Shown: positions 33,228 to 40,238 of the stretch, piece by piece
Layout of the letters: the number at the start of each line of letters is the position of its first letter
Numbering within the stretch: position 1 is the first letter of the stretch
IMG/VR virus record: IMGVR_UViG_3300050821_001672
Location: 1-53,954 of that record
Length of the DNA: 53,954 nucleotides
Origin: a virus
Reading direction: 5' to 3' (one strand)
The notes under the pieces: generated by a model
What the model saw: only the letters and a program-made list of their open reading frames with translations
What the model was told of the DNA's origin: nothing
The model's database searches: none
Program-made: the position numbers and the translations under genes

Positions 33228-33884
33228 GTGACCGATTTTACAAACATTCAAGGCGCCTTGCGCTCGCGATTAGCTTACGTGAAGAATGCGGGCGCCATAG
33301 GACCGTCTACATACGCCACGACATATACCGAGCGCGACGTGAATATGATAGGAGTCGCGCTAGATTATATCGAACGGCTAGAGCGCGAAGCATTCGCCCT
33401 GCAAACCTCGAACAACACAATCGCCGCGCAACGCGACCTCGAAATACGGTGTCGTTTGGATAACGCGCACTTGCTGACCGAGGCGGACGAAAAGATCGCC
33501 GCTTTACGCGCCGCGCTCGACGCCGAGGTCGCAATGCGCAATGATTTACGCGCCGAACGGAACAAGCTCAAGGAAGCATACGAGAACGCCGTCGGTGCCC
33601 CCGGCGCGGTGCACGGCCCAGTGTTCGAGCAAGTCAAGGCACAAATTATTAACGCCGTGTACGACGTGCTAAAGGCGAACGGGATCAACCCGACGACGCC
33701 CAAGCCCCGGCCGCGCTTCGTCGTGCAAACGGTCAACGGTTACGGCCCGAGTCGTCGTCCGACCACGTGGTACAAAATCGTCGACACAACAAAGCCCATG
33801 GCGTACGGGTTCGAGCGCGTCGCGGTCGCATACACCGCCAAAGACGCGCGCGACGTGGCGGACTTCTTTAACTTAAAAGCGTGA
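33228..33884 (+). CDS. Coiled-coil early protein (218 aa)
   Basis: 218 residues from a GTG with GGAGG 9 bases upstream. Residues about 47-118 are predicted coiled coil (LDYIERLEREAFALQTSNNT, then EADEKIAALRAALDAEVAMR). The C-terminal third (RFVVQTVNGYGPSRRPTTWY onward) looks like a small globular domain. No family recognised. It is the largest gene of this early cluster. Confidence 0.75.
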   Translation: MTDFTNIQGALRSRLAYVKNAGAIGPSTYATTYTERDVNMIGVALDYIERLEREAFALQTSNNTIAAQRDLEIRCRLDNAHLLTEADEKIAALRAALDAEVAMRNDLRAERNKLKEAYENAVGAPGAVHGPVFEQVKAQIINAVYDVLKANGINPTTPKPRPRFVVQTVNGYGPSRRPTTWYKIVDTTKPMAYGFERVAVAYTAKDARDVADFFNLKA

Positions 33885-33928
33885 ACTAGGACACTCAAGC
33901 CCGGGCAGTTCCGACCGATACTACGTCC

Positions 33929-34063
33929 ATGAAACTTGAATTACGCAAAGGTTATTGGATGCTGTTCATCGGCTCGGACGCCGAGGGCTGGAAACCCCTC
34001 GTGTCTTTTACAAGCCTCGCGGACGCAGTGATTAAGGTCCCCGAGGCCGAGGTGATTTTGTGA
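33929..34063 (+). CDS. Small early protein (44 aa)
   Basis: 44 residues, MKLELRKGYWMLFIGSDAEG onward, ending EVIL. The codon pattern is like its neighbours, with G or C frequent at third positions. Its TGA overlaps the next GTG (GTGA). No clear ribosome site precedes the ATG. Function unknown. Confidence 0.58.
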   Translation: MKLELRKGYWMLFIGSDAEGWKPLVSFTSLADAVIKVPEAEVIL

Positions 34064-34176
34064 GCGAGCCGACAAAATTCGAGCCCGATCCTAGTGACCC
34101 GGATAGTTGCGCCAATTGCGGCGCGCACCGCCGAGACCATAAACGCGGTGTTTGTCCACCCCCAGCCGAGGACTAG
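34060..34176 (+). CDS. Small zinc-knuckle protein (38 aa)
   Basis: 38 residues. CANCGAHRRDHKRGVC is a compact C-x2-C...H...C knuckle, common in tiny phage proteins. Starts at a GTG that overlaps the upstream stop. Its end is the stop-start cassette GAGGACTAGACATGAC, nearly the same as that at 33216-33232. Function unknown. Confidence 0.6.
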   Translation: MSEPTKFEPDPSDPDSCANCGAHRRDHKRGVCPPPAED

Positions 34177-34178
34177 AC

Positions 34179-34418
34179 ATGACACACCGAGCTAACTGCA
34201 TTTGTGTGACGTGCACCGTCTTGCGCGAGCGCGTGCCGCACCGATCCGAGCCCGCGTATAAAGGCATGGCCGAACCCCAGCGCGGTTACGAGGCCGAGCA
34301 AGGCGAGCGCGCGCTATTCGAGGCGTGGTACGCGACGCAACGCGAGAGAATGTTTTACGACGACAGCACACCAAAGGAACGCGCATGGGACGCATGGCGC
34401 GCGAGGGCGATACTATGA
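34179..34418 (+). CDS. Small early protein (79 aa)
   Basis: 79 residues from the ATG at 34179. The N-terminus has CICVTC. The C-terminal ERALFEAWYATQRERMFYDD followed by STPKERAWDAWRARA is a pattern seen in several phage small proteins. The stop overlaps the next ATG. Function unknown. Confidence 0.68.
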   Translation: MTHRANCICVTCTVLRERVPHRSEPAYKGMAEPQRGYEAEQGERALFEAWYATQRERMFYDDSTPKERAWDAWRARAIL

Positions 34419-34636
34419 ACGCTGAAACCGACGCATTCTACGGACGCGACAAGCCTAGCAAAACATACAAATGGGGGCTCGCGTTGCCACGTATGGAGGA
34501 CGTGCGAACCGGCGCTGTGTGCGACTGGCGAATCGTCGCGTGGTTCCCGTCCCGCAAGAACGCTGAGGGCTACGCTAAGCGCGTCCACGGGCGACAGCCG
34601 CACGCAATCGCGCGGGCGAATCTGGCGGAACTGTGA
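34415..34636 (+). CDS. Small early protein (73 aa)
   Basis: 73 residues from the ATG at 34415 (ATGA overlap). KTYKWGLALPRMEDVRTGAV, then WRIVAWFPSRKNAEGYAKRV suggests a small alpha/beta protein. Stop overlaps the next GTG. Function unknown. Confidence 0.66.
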   Translation: MNAETDAFYGRDKPSKTYKWGLALPRMEDVRTGAVCDWRIVAWFPSRKNAEGYAKRVHGRQPHAIARANLAEL

Positions 34637-34884
34637 GGGTCCGCGTCATTCACTACGTGCGCGGCGGCTCGGGTATGGTCGCGAGGTGCGGAACGGCCGC
34701 GCGTACCTTCTCGTGGAATTTGCACGCAACCGAACATCCCGATCGCGTGACATGCCGCGTTTGCCTGTATCACCTCGGCCTGTATATGCCCCTGGTCAAG
34801 CTCAAAGAACATCAGGACGCCGAGTCCGCCGGGCGCGCGAAATATGGCAAACGTGACCCGTATTACGCCGTTACGAATCTGTAA
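34633..34884 (+). CDS. Small early protein with CxxC (83 aa)
   Basis: 83 residues from a GTG (GTGA overlap). IHYVRGGSGMVARCGTAART with VTCRVCLYHL is a Cys pattern frequent in phage small proteins and may bind zinc. It ends just before promoter P3, whose CRP-like box begins at 34880 inside the last codons. Function unknown. Confidence 0.66.
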   Translation: MRVRVIHYVRGGSGMVARCGTAARTFSWNLHATEHPDRVTCRVCLYHLGLYMPLVKLKEHQDAESAGRAKYGKRDPYYAVTNL

Positions 34885-34922
34885 CGTAGTTCACCGACCG
34901 GGTGGTCAGACGTGCCCATACT
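34880..34922 (+). promoter_or_regulatory. Early promoter P3: CRP-like box, operator, -10
   Basis: TGTAA-CGTAGT-TCACC (34880-34895), GACCGGGTGGTC (34896-34907, one mismatch) and CATACT (34917-34922). Predicted start near 34929 puts the CRP-like centre at about -41.5. It drives the genes from 34955 to 37167. Confidence 0.78.
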
Positions 34923-34954
34923 AGCCCCACATTAACGAGACGGAGCGAAAGACG

Positions 34955-35167
34955 ATGAAAAATACGCGCAGTTTAAAAAACATCTTAAATATAATTAATG
35001 ACGCGACCAACCCCGGCGCATTTCGCACCGATCACGAAGCAAACCGCCAGCGCGCACGCGCACGGGCCGCTCGCAATGCGCTGATAAAGAACGGGTACGT
35101 CGAGGGCCGCCATTATCGCGAATCTGATAGCTCGGGACGTCTTTTAGCAATGGGAATTTACCGATGA
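34955..35167 (+). CDS. Small basic early protein (70 aa)
   Basis: 70 residues, MKNTRSLKNILNIINDATNP onward, with an Arg/Ala-rich helix (NRQRARARAARNALI). It is first after promoter P3, with CGGAGCG upstream. Positive charge suggests nucleic acid contact. Function unknown. Confidence 0.65.
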   Translation: MKNTRSLKNILNIINDATNPGAFRTDHEANRQRARARAARNALIKNGYVEGRHYRESDSSGRLLAMGIYR

Positions 35168-35250
35168 GCGAATCCGACGCAAACAAGCGCGGTGTCTACA
35201 CGCCCGAGAATCCGGACCGCTACTCGATCCTACGGGAGCGGACGAAGTGA
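35164..35250 (+). CDS. 28-residue protein with duplicated start sequence
   Basis: MSESDANKRGVYTPENPDRY followed by SILRERTK. ATGA overlap upstream and GTGA overlap downstream make translation likely. Its first 8 codons are repeated at the start of the next gene. It may be the remainder of a partial duplication. Function unknown. Confidence 0.55.
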   Translation: MSESDANKRGVYTPENPDRYSILRERTK

Positions 35251-35270
35251 GCGAATCCGACGCAAACAAG
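35165..35270. repeat. 23-base direct repeat at two successive gene starts
   Basis: TGAGCGAATCCGACGCAAAC plus AAG occurs at 35165-35187 and 35248-35270, 83 bases apart. Both copies encode the start of a gene (MSESDANK), one with ATG and one with GTG. Confidence 0.9.
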
Positions 35271-35573
35271 TCCCTCGCGGACACGGCGCGCATGCGCCGC
35301 CTTGCCGAGTTCCGTTGCGCATTTCATCTCACCGTGCATAACGGCGTGTGCCCTGAGTGCGAGCCCCCGACGCACGATCTCATGGAGGACACGCAACGAA
35401 TGGACGTATATGACCGGCGCCGCCGACGCGACGAGGCGACAACCTTACGCGAGCGGCGCAAGCCCTCGACCGTGGGCGAGCGTCAGACGCGTAACGCTGT
35501 TGAGGCCGCCCGCGATATCTTCGCGGACCGTCAGCAAGAACTGATCGAGGCGAAGCTATGGCCGCAATACTGA
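35247..35573 (+). CDS. Early protein (108 aa) with Cys/His pairs
   Basis: 108 residues. After MSESDANK comes FRCAFHLTVHNGVCPECEPP, a likely zinc-binding pattern (C..H...H...C..C). The rest is charged and helical. The GTG start overlaps the upstream stop. Function unknown. Confidence 0.66.
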   Translation: MSESDANKSLADTARMRRLAEFRCAFHLTVHNGVCPECEPPTHDLMEDTQRMDVYDRRRRRDEATTLRERRKPSTVGERQTRNAVEAARDIFADRQQELIEAKLWPQY

Positions 35574-35800
35574 TCGATGCCCGCGTACAGTTCGGCCTCG
35601 CGCGCATGAGAGCGAGCGCACAGCGTCGAACGCTGGCCGACGCCGCCGCACAAGTCGAGGTCGATATCGAATTGCTCGACGCAGAGTTGCGCGCGGCTAT
35701 GTCCACGGGTCAAGGCTTTGACGACGACCGATCGCCGCTACCGAATTGCCGGTGCGTCGTTGCGCCCCATGATGACGATGGCCGGGTGATCGAGCCGTGA
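35558..35800 (+). CDS. Early helical protein (80 aa)
   Basis: 80 residues. Residues 10-50 are helical (LARMRASAQRRTLADAAAQV), followed by a short tail with PNCRCVV. The start overlaps the previous gene by 16 bases. Function unknown. Confidence 0.64.
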   Translation: MAAILIDARVQFGLARMRASAQRRTLADAAAQVEVDIELLDAELRAAMSTGQGFDDDRSPLPNCRCVVAPHDDDGRVIEP

Positions 35801-35862
35801 GCGCGCGGTACGTCGTAAAGCGCGAGTTCGGCGAACGCATACGAGAGAGTAGCCCCGAATGA
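35797..35862 (+). CDS. 21-residue peptide
   Basis: GTG start, MSARYVVKREFGERIRESSP followed by E. It lies exactly between two genes with 4-base overlaps on both sides, which is the only support for it. Confidence 0.42.
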   Translation: MSARYVVKREFGERIRESSPE

Positions 35863-35990
35863 AACATAATTACGCGGTGATTGTGAACGGCGTCGTAGCA
35901 TTCCGGATGCTCGCGAGTAATATATCCGAGGTCGCGCGGGCTTGCATAGGCGCGCAAAACGTGAGGGTCAGCAAATGCCTAAAGAGCTAA
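35859..35990 (+). CDS. 43-residue early protein
   Basis: MKHNYAVIVNGVVAFRMLAS and onward, ending SKCLKS. ATGA overlap with the gene before and a 16-base overlap with the next. Function unknown. Confidence 0.52.
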   Translation: MKHNYAVIVNGVVAFRMLASNISEVARACIGAQNVRVSKCLKS

Positions 35991-36181
35991 AAAAGTGCGA
36001 AGTCGTGCTGAATATTTTCTATCCACGCGACGTTGAGTATTTGATCAACCAGCGCAACGCGTGGCGCGACGCTGCGATCGAGGCGGCCCGCGAGGTCGCA
36101 CGGCTGCGGCTACACCTCAATCTCGCGCAAGCGGGCTCGGACATGTGGCGCGGCGCATATACGTGGGCGACAACCAAATGA
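35975..36181 (+). CDS. Small helical early protein (68 aa)
   Basis: 68 residues from the ATG at 35975, preceded by GTGAGGGT. LINQRNAWRDAAIEAAREVA and LRLHLNLAQAGS form helices. The stop overlaps the following ATG. Function unknown. Confidence 0.62.
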   Translation: MPKELKKCEVVLNIFYPRDVEYLINQRNAWRDAAIEAAREVARLRLHLNLAQAGSDMWRGAYTWATTK

Positions 36182-36615
36182 AATACATCACGCTCGCACT
36201 TGTCGTTCTCGGGCTTTATGCGTGCAGCCCGAACCCGAACTACGTCCCGCCCGCGCAGACGCCAGCGCAACACGAACTCGCGCAACACAAACCCTCGTGT
36301 AACGCCGCACTCGATATATGGGGTTTAGACCCGGCGTGCAAGCCCGCGCCGCCGATCGTACTCGATAACTCGCGCGACGCGCCGCCGAGTAACATAGAAT
36401 TTATCAAACCGCTCAAGAATACGAGCTTTTTTATACTGACCGCGCCGTCCGCACGAGAGATAGTGCGCGTCGAAAGTTCCGGCCGGATCTATTTGCGCGG
36501 CAAGGAAGTGCACACCGATGCACAGTACCGCGCCGCAATTAAAGCCATAATGCTAGGGGCAATGGGTTGCACGAACGAGAAACAATTGGAGGACGCTACG
36601 CATGTCGAGGAATAA
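36178..36615 (+). CDS. Early lipoprotein (145 aa)
   Basis: 145 residues from the ATG at 36178. MKYITLALVVLGLYACS is a short lipoprotein signal with Cys16 as the lipidation site. A Pro/Gln-rich linker and a globular C-terminal half follow (KNTSFFILTAPSAREIVRVE onward). Early phage lipoproteins often exclude superinfecting phages by masking receptors. That role is inference. Confidence 0.72.
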   Translation: MKYITLALVVLGLYACSPNPNYVPPAQTPAQHELAQHKPSCNAALDIWGLDPACKPAPPIVLDNSRDAPPSNIEFIKPLKNTSFFILTAPSAREIVRVESSGRIYLRGKEVHTDAQYRAAIKAIMLGAMGCTNEKQLEDATHVEE

Positions 36616-36865
36616 ATTCGAGCCTGATCTAACAGTAAGACGCGCGTTTCGTATCGCGTTTCTACTCGCGATTATATTTGCAATTATGGCGAGCTTGCCG
36701 GGCTGCGCGACCGTCGAGCAATTCTCGGAAGATCACCCGCAAGCTGTGGTCGGCGTCGAACTCGGCGCACTCGCGATCGGCGGCGTCATGATGGGCAAGG
36801 CGATAGCGAAGTCGGGCCGCACTCAAGTCGTCGCGCAGCCGCGCCGCACACTGGGGCCGCTATGA
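36602..36865 (+). CDS. Second early lipoprotein (87 aa)
   Basis: 87 residues. AFRIAFLLAIIFAIMASLPG followed by CATVEQ predicts a lipoprotein signal with the lipobox SLPGC. The mature part has a weak second hydrophobic stretch (AVVGVELGALAIGGVMMGKA). It overlaps the first lipoprotein by 14 bases, so the two are probably made together. Function unknown. Confidence 0.7.
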   Translation: MSRNKFEPDLTVRRAFRIAFLLAIIFAIMASLPGCATVEQFSEDHPQAVVGVELGALAIGGVMMGKAIAKSGRTQVVAQPRRTLGPL

Positions 36866-37167
36866 GTTCGCCGCCGCTCTATCGCTTACCTCGCTCCGTC
36901 CGAGTGCGAGGCGACAAATACGCACGTAAACACGCGCGCAAGGGTCACGGCTTCGTGTGGTTTGATTGGGGAATCATTCGTAATTCGTGGTTAGGCGGCT
37001 TCGTCGCAGGGCGGCGTGACACGCGCCAGTTATTCGACAAAGTTATCGACTGCCTATACGAATATAACCTCGGCGAAGCGTTGCCCGAGCAATGGCCGCC
37101 CGAGGTGCGCAAAGCAATCGAGACGAGCCGCAAGCGAATCGTGCGACGCCGGACAACTAAGATTTAA
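36862..37167 (+). CDS. Basic early protein (101 aa)
   Basis: 101 residues, Arg and Trp rich (KYARKHARKGHGFVWFDWGI). ATGA overlap upstream. It ends the early operon and overlaps the end of the TerS-like gene on the other strand by 11 bases. Function unknown. Confidence 0.66.
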   Translation: MSSPPLYRLPRSVRVRGDKYARKHARKGHGFVWFDWGIIRNSWLGGFVAGRRDTRQLFDKVIDCLYEYNLGEALPEQWPPEVRKAIETSRKRIVRRRTTKI

Positions 37168-38017
37168 TCAGCGACAGATACTTACGCTGGGCGTCCTCGG
37201 GTGTGACGTTCTCGGGCATTTCTAGCGCGCCCGTGCCGCCAGCCGAGGGCGGCGCGACCTGTTTCGGATCTTTGTACGCGCCGAGCATTTTGATCAGCAT
37301 GTCGCGCGCTTGCATTTGATCGTGCATCTCAATGACTGGCCCAGCGGCCGTCATTCGCACACCCTTGTAAAGTTTCCGCGCTTGCGGCGATAGTCGAGTC
37401 GTATCGCGCAACACTTCGCGCGCGTGACCTTCGCCCATGCAATACGGACAGTCCGGCGCCGGATCGCGCTTCATGACGAAGCCAAACCCGCCGGATGCGT
37501 CAGGCGCCTTGGGTTGTTGCATCTTGCCGCGCTTTTTGACTGGTGTCGAATCCCATAACTTTTGTTGCTTGATGAACGCGTCCATGGCCCGCGCGAGTTC
37601 GCCCGCGTCAATCCATTGCGCGCCATGGTTCGCCCCGTGGCAATGACGGCAATTGTTACGCTCGATCGAAACGATGTCGTTCGGGTTCGCGCTCACAATG
37701 TCCACGAGGTCGCGCATTAGATCAGTTGCGCGTATCAGAGTTTCGGCGTTCGCCTGATCGCGCAGCAATTGCACGGCGGCCATGACGTGTGGCCGTTGCA
37801 ACACTTCGCGTGCTCGACGATACGAAGTCGAGTTAGACGCGCCGTCGGTCGGGTAGGCCGAGCGGTACGCGGCGAAAAAGTTTCGCGACTCGACGTAGTG
37901 CTGCGCGAATATCGATTCTTGAGGCGTGAGCATGAGTGACGGGTCACCCTCGCCAGTGTCCACGATGCTCCCCGCCTCGGGGGTCGCGAAAGTGCGCGAC
38001 GGGCCGTTTTGCTTCAT
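37157..38017 (-). CDS. Terminase small subunit-like protein with zinc-binding insert
   Basis: 286 residues from the ATG at 38017 (GGA upstream); a longer frame runs back to 38134. LTPQESIFAQHYVESRNFFA, then AYRSAYPTDGASNSTSYRRA and LQRPHVMAAVQLLRDQ is the helix-turn-helix pattern of Terminase_2-type small subunits. Two Cys pairs, CRHCHG (near 123) and CPYCMG (near 190), suggest an inserted zinc-binding part. It would recognise the packaging site. It is not next to TerL: the early operon lies between. Confidence 0.72.
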   Translation of the reverse strand: MKQNGPSRTFATPEAGSIVDTGEGDPSLMLTPQESIFAQHYVESRNFFAAYRSAYPTDGASNSTSYRRAREVLQRPHVMAAVQLLRDQANAETLIRATDLMRDLVDIVSANPNDIVSIERNNCRHCHGANHGAQWIDAGELARAMDAFIKQQKLWDSTPVKKRGKMQQPKAPDASGGFGFVMKRDPAPDCPYCMGEGHAREVLRDTTRLSPQARKLYKGVRMTAAGPVIEMHDQMQARDMLIKMLGAYKDPKQVAPPSAGGTGALEMPENVTPEDAQRKYLSLIKS

Positions 38018-38381
38018 GTCGTCCACGATATCAGTCCGACGCCCAGTACCGCAATCAGACAGGTCTGTATGGTAAAGTTTGTGAAATTTCACACGTTTAA
38101 ATTGACTCAAAACTAGTCGGACAATGACCGTCAAAGAACCATTACATTCATTGACATACCGTCATGATTGATTTTAAACGATAAATTACCCTCAGGACAT
38201 TAGGACAATGACTTTCCCTATCGCAGACTTTTGAATTTATGCTGTGTTTAGTTATTGAGAGGTATGTAGTAGCTATTGCTAAATTAGTAAACCTAGCATA
38301 AATTGAAACACCGACAATGCACCCAGTCATTGTCCGACCGCAACTACTTGATTTCACTATGTCAATGACTTGGAGGTTTTT
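38018..38381. other. AT-rich non-coding region, candidate origin or pac site
   Basis: No gene is seen here and the base composition is clearly more AT-rich than the rest. GTCGGACAATGAC (38116-38128) has an exact inverted copy, GTCATTGTCCGAC, at 38326-38338, and GGACAATGAC recurs at 38203-38212. GACAATG/CATTGTC (38313-38334) can form a local hairpin. TTGACA-N17-TTAAAC (38151-38179) is a possible promoter for the genes after 38382. The region flanks TerS, so a packaging site is possible as well as a replication origin. Confidence 0.6.
38080..38093. promoter_or_regulatory. Perfect 14-base palindrome
   Basis: TGTGAAATTTCACA, a perfect palindrome about 60 bases before the TerS start. It resembles a CRP box but with a 4-base spacer instead of 6, so it is probably a different operator. 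Confidence 0.5.
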
Positions 38382-38741
38382 GTGCAAAGCGACAATACGA
38401 AAGCTCGACGCGAGGCCGCGAACGCGGGACGTAAGACGTATTTTACCGGCGTGCCTTGCAAGCACGGCCATATGTGCGCCCGATACGTGACGAATGGCGG
38501 GTGTCTAGAGTGCGTGACCATGAAACGCTTAAAGCTACCGGCGCCCGAGTACGTGTTCACGCCGCCCCCGGTGCTATTGTTCGAGCCGATCCGCCCGGAA
38601 CACGTCGAATTGCTAAAGCAATATTTCGTCAATTGGACTGATCAAACGCTCAAAGGCTGGGGATACCGCACGTTCGCCGATGGCCCGATCGTGATCCCAT
38701 ACGAGTTCGTGCCGCGCGCACCCCAAGGCTCAGCAAAATGA
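38382..38741 (+). CDS. Zinc-ribbon early protein (119 aa)
   Basis: 119 residues from a GTG at 38382 with GGAGG 5 bases upstream. YFTGVPCKHGHMCARYVTNG followed by GCLECV is a zinc motif (C-x2-GH...R...C-x2-C) seen in many phage proteins, sometimes joined to nucleases. The C-terminal half has no recognised domain. It starts the plus-strand block after the AT-rich region. Confidence 0.7.
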   Translation: MQSDNTKARREAANAGRKTYFTGVPCKHGHMCARYVTNGGCLECVTMKRLKLPAPEYVFTPPPVLLFEPIRPEHVELLKQYFVNWTDQTLKGWGYRTFADGPIVIPYEFVPRAPQGSAK

Positions 38742-38935
38742 GACACCACGGGCGGTACTCGATCCATTACCGCAAGCCACGTCGATCGCCTCTCAAGCCT
38801 TGGATGCGCAACCGATTGAAGCGTAACGAGGTTCAAAAGTGCCGGTGTGATTTGTTGCCGTTCCCGCACCGTCGCGGCAGTGCGGCAGAAATAAAAAGCG
38901 GGCGCCGGTCGATCACGGTCCGTTGCTCGGGGTAG
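38738..38935 (+). CDS. Small basic protein (65 aa)
   Basis: 65 residues, very Arg-rich, with KCRCDLLPFPHRRGSAAEI, a Cys/His pattern recalling small DNA-binding phage proteins. ATGA overlap with the previous gene. A longer open frame on the other strand covers this area but has no family features. Confidence 0.58.
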   Translation: MRHHGRYSIHYRKPRRSPLKPWMRNRLKRNEVQKCRCDLLPFPHRRGSAAEIKSGRRSITVRCSG

Positions 38936-39068
38936 AATATGACTACCGATTCCCTCGGGCCGCCCGCTACGCATTCGCACGGACTGCGCGCCTAGTGTGT
39001 CCGCCCGAGGGATAGGGCCATAGACGCCGCTAGGACGGCCACCATTCCCCGCACGAGGCGCCGCCCAA

Positions 39069-39200
39069 ATGTTTCGCCCGCTCACCCCTACATGCGCCCC
39101 TGATTGCGACCACTGGGAATACAAGCCGCGTTTGAAAGCCCGGGAGCAACAATCTGACGAGGCGGGTTTAGAGGGCTCAGAGGACGGCGACTTGTATTGA
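39069..39200 (+). CDS. Hidden small protein (43 aa)
   Basis: MFRPLTPTCAPDCDHWEYKP onward, ending EDGDLY. It has GAGG 10 bases upstream and C-x3-C...H. It fits the codon habits of the phage (many GAG and GAC). It lies in a region that otherwise seems empty. Function unknown. Confidence 0.5.
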   Translation: MFRPLTPTCAPDCDHWEYKPRLKAREQQSDEAGLEGSEDGDLY

Positions 39201-39306
39201 CGCCCTGAGAGTTCCGAACGATACTTCCTACGCACCCGGCGGCGACCTCCCGCGCTCGATCCGGTAGCACCCCAGCCTGACGGCTCGGGCTGCGTCGTGT
39301 AGCGTC

Positions 39307-39344
39307 CCCGGCCCCGCATGGATACGAGACATGTATGGGCCGGG
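39307..39344 (+). terminator. Strong hairpin, possible terminator or RNA end
   Basis: CCCGGCCC (39307-39314) pairs with GGGCCGGG (39337-39344); inside, CATG (39317-39320) pairs with CATG (39330-39333). It is followed by AGCTTTATCT, a weak T tract. It may end plus-strand transcripts coming from 38382. Confidence 0.45.
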
Positions 39345-39353
39345 AGCTTTATC

Positions 39354-39369
39354 TGTGAACCGCGTCACA
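39354..39369. promoter_or_regulatory. Perfect CRP-like box
   Basis: TGTGAACCGCGTCACA fits TGTGA-N6-TCACA at all ten conserved positions. TAAATT at 39388-39393 could be a -10 (centre about -38 to -39). It is about 100 bases before the operator at 39461. Confidence 0.6.
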
Positions 39370-39454
39370 CTTCCAGCAAATAAATTTTAAATTGACTTCC
39401 TACGCGCCCGCGCGGTGGATTCCTACAGACCTTATGTGCGCTGTCGTACATACA

Positions 39455-39495
39455 TTGACTGACCGATCGGTCAGGATGGGGCCGGACGATATGTT
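39455..39495 (+). promoter_or_regulatory. Operator palindrome before the 39525 gene
   Basis: CTGACCGATCGGTCAG at 39459-39474 is a perfect 16-base palindrome holding the exact GACCG-N2-CGGTC core (39461-39472). TTGACT (39455-39460) just before it resembles a -35. TATGTT (39490-39495) is a weak -10 candidate at a longer spacing. No good CRP-like box lies at the usual distance. Confidence 0.68.
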
Positions 39496-39524
39496 CTATT
39501 AACTTTAAATTGGAGGATGCACAT

Positions 39525-40238
39525 ATGAAATCGAAATACGCTATGACCGAAGCACAGGTCGAAAACCTTGCGCGCGACATTGCAACGGCGCAAGACGTGA
39601 CGAATGGAGGGCGTACTACTTATCTGCGCGTCCTGGTCACGCACATGCAAGCAACGCTCGGCAAAGTGAAACGCGGGCGGCCACTCGCGGTACAAGCACA
39701 GTTGGAAGTGCTTGATACCGTGTCGGGTCGTCTATACCCAGCGGTGTTGCGCGGGATTACCACGCATGACCTTGAGCCCGCGCCGGGCCTGGATCAGGTC
39801 GAGCTTACGCGCCGTAGTATCGAGCGGAATCGTCGATCTACATTCGCGCGCTCGGCTAAATCCACGCTGGGTAATTGGATCAAGGCCGGGGGCGACATGC
39901 GGACCCTTGATCCGGACACGGTGACACGTGACCCTTTGGCGGCTCAAGCGCGCGAGGCTCGCGGTGTGAATGGGGCTGCATACACGATCGACCGGCACCG
40001 CTCAGCGCTCTATCGACTGATCGAAAAGGAAGCCGAGGCCGATCCGGACGCCGCACGCGCGGACATTGAGTCGACCATGGATGCGTTGCAAGCGATCCTA
40101 GACTCACTGAGCCCGAACGGCAATGCGGCTAAACCGGCAGCGCCGACGAGTCGGCCAGGACCGACGATATCGCAAGTGCTGCGCTCGCGGCCCGCTCACA
40201 CTCGCCAACCCGCTCCAAGCGGACGGGCGCACGCGTGA
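39525..40238 (+). CDS. Early protein of unknown function (237 aa)
   Basis: 237 residues from the ATG at 39525 with GGAGG about 10 bases upstream. Largely helical: TEAQVENLARDIATAQDVTN at the start, RRSIERNRRSTFARSAKSTL in the middle, and a Pro/Arg-rich tail. No family recognised; basic and helical composition suggests DNA binding. It sits directly behind a perfect operator, so it should be tightly regulated. Confidence 0.72.
   Translation: MKSKYAMTEAQVENLARDIATAQDVTNGGRTTYLRVLVTHMQATLGKVKRGRPLAVQAQLEVLDTVSGRLYPAVLRGITTHDLEPAPGLDQVELTRRSIERNRRSTFARSAKSTLGNWIKAGGDMRTLDPDTVTRDPLAAQAREARGVNGAAYTIDRHRSALYRLIEKEAEADPDAARADIESTMDALQAILDSLSPNGNAAKPAAPTSRPGPTISQVLRSRPAHTRQPAPSGRAHA

Larger units (their letters stand above)
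38936..39524. other. Sparse 588-base region with structure
   Basis: Holds one probable small gene (39069-39200), a long inverted repeat TCCCTCGGGC (38951-38960) with GCCCGAGGGA (39003-39012) around 42 bases, a strong hairpin at 39307-39344, a CRP-like box at 39354-39369, an AT patch (39371-39397) and an exact operator palindrome (39461-39472). The first part also holds an 18-codon frame (38939-38995). A structured RNA is possible but no known family was recognised. Confidence 0.5.

Noticed and set aside
38080-38093. TGTGAAATTTCACA as a CRP box
   Set aside because: The spacer between half sites is 4 bases instead of 6, so it is listed only as a palindrome.
38642-39319. A 225-codon open frame on the minus strand
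   Set aside because: It covers the coupled small gene at 38738-38935 and the structured region, has an unusual Arg/Ser/Gly composition and no family features. It is probably a GC-rich shadow frame.
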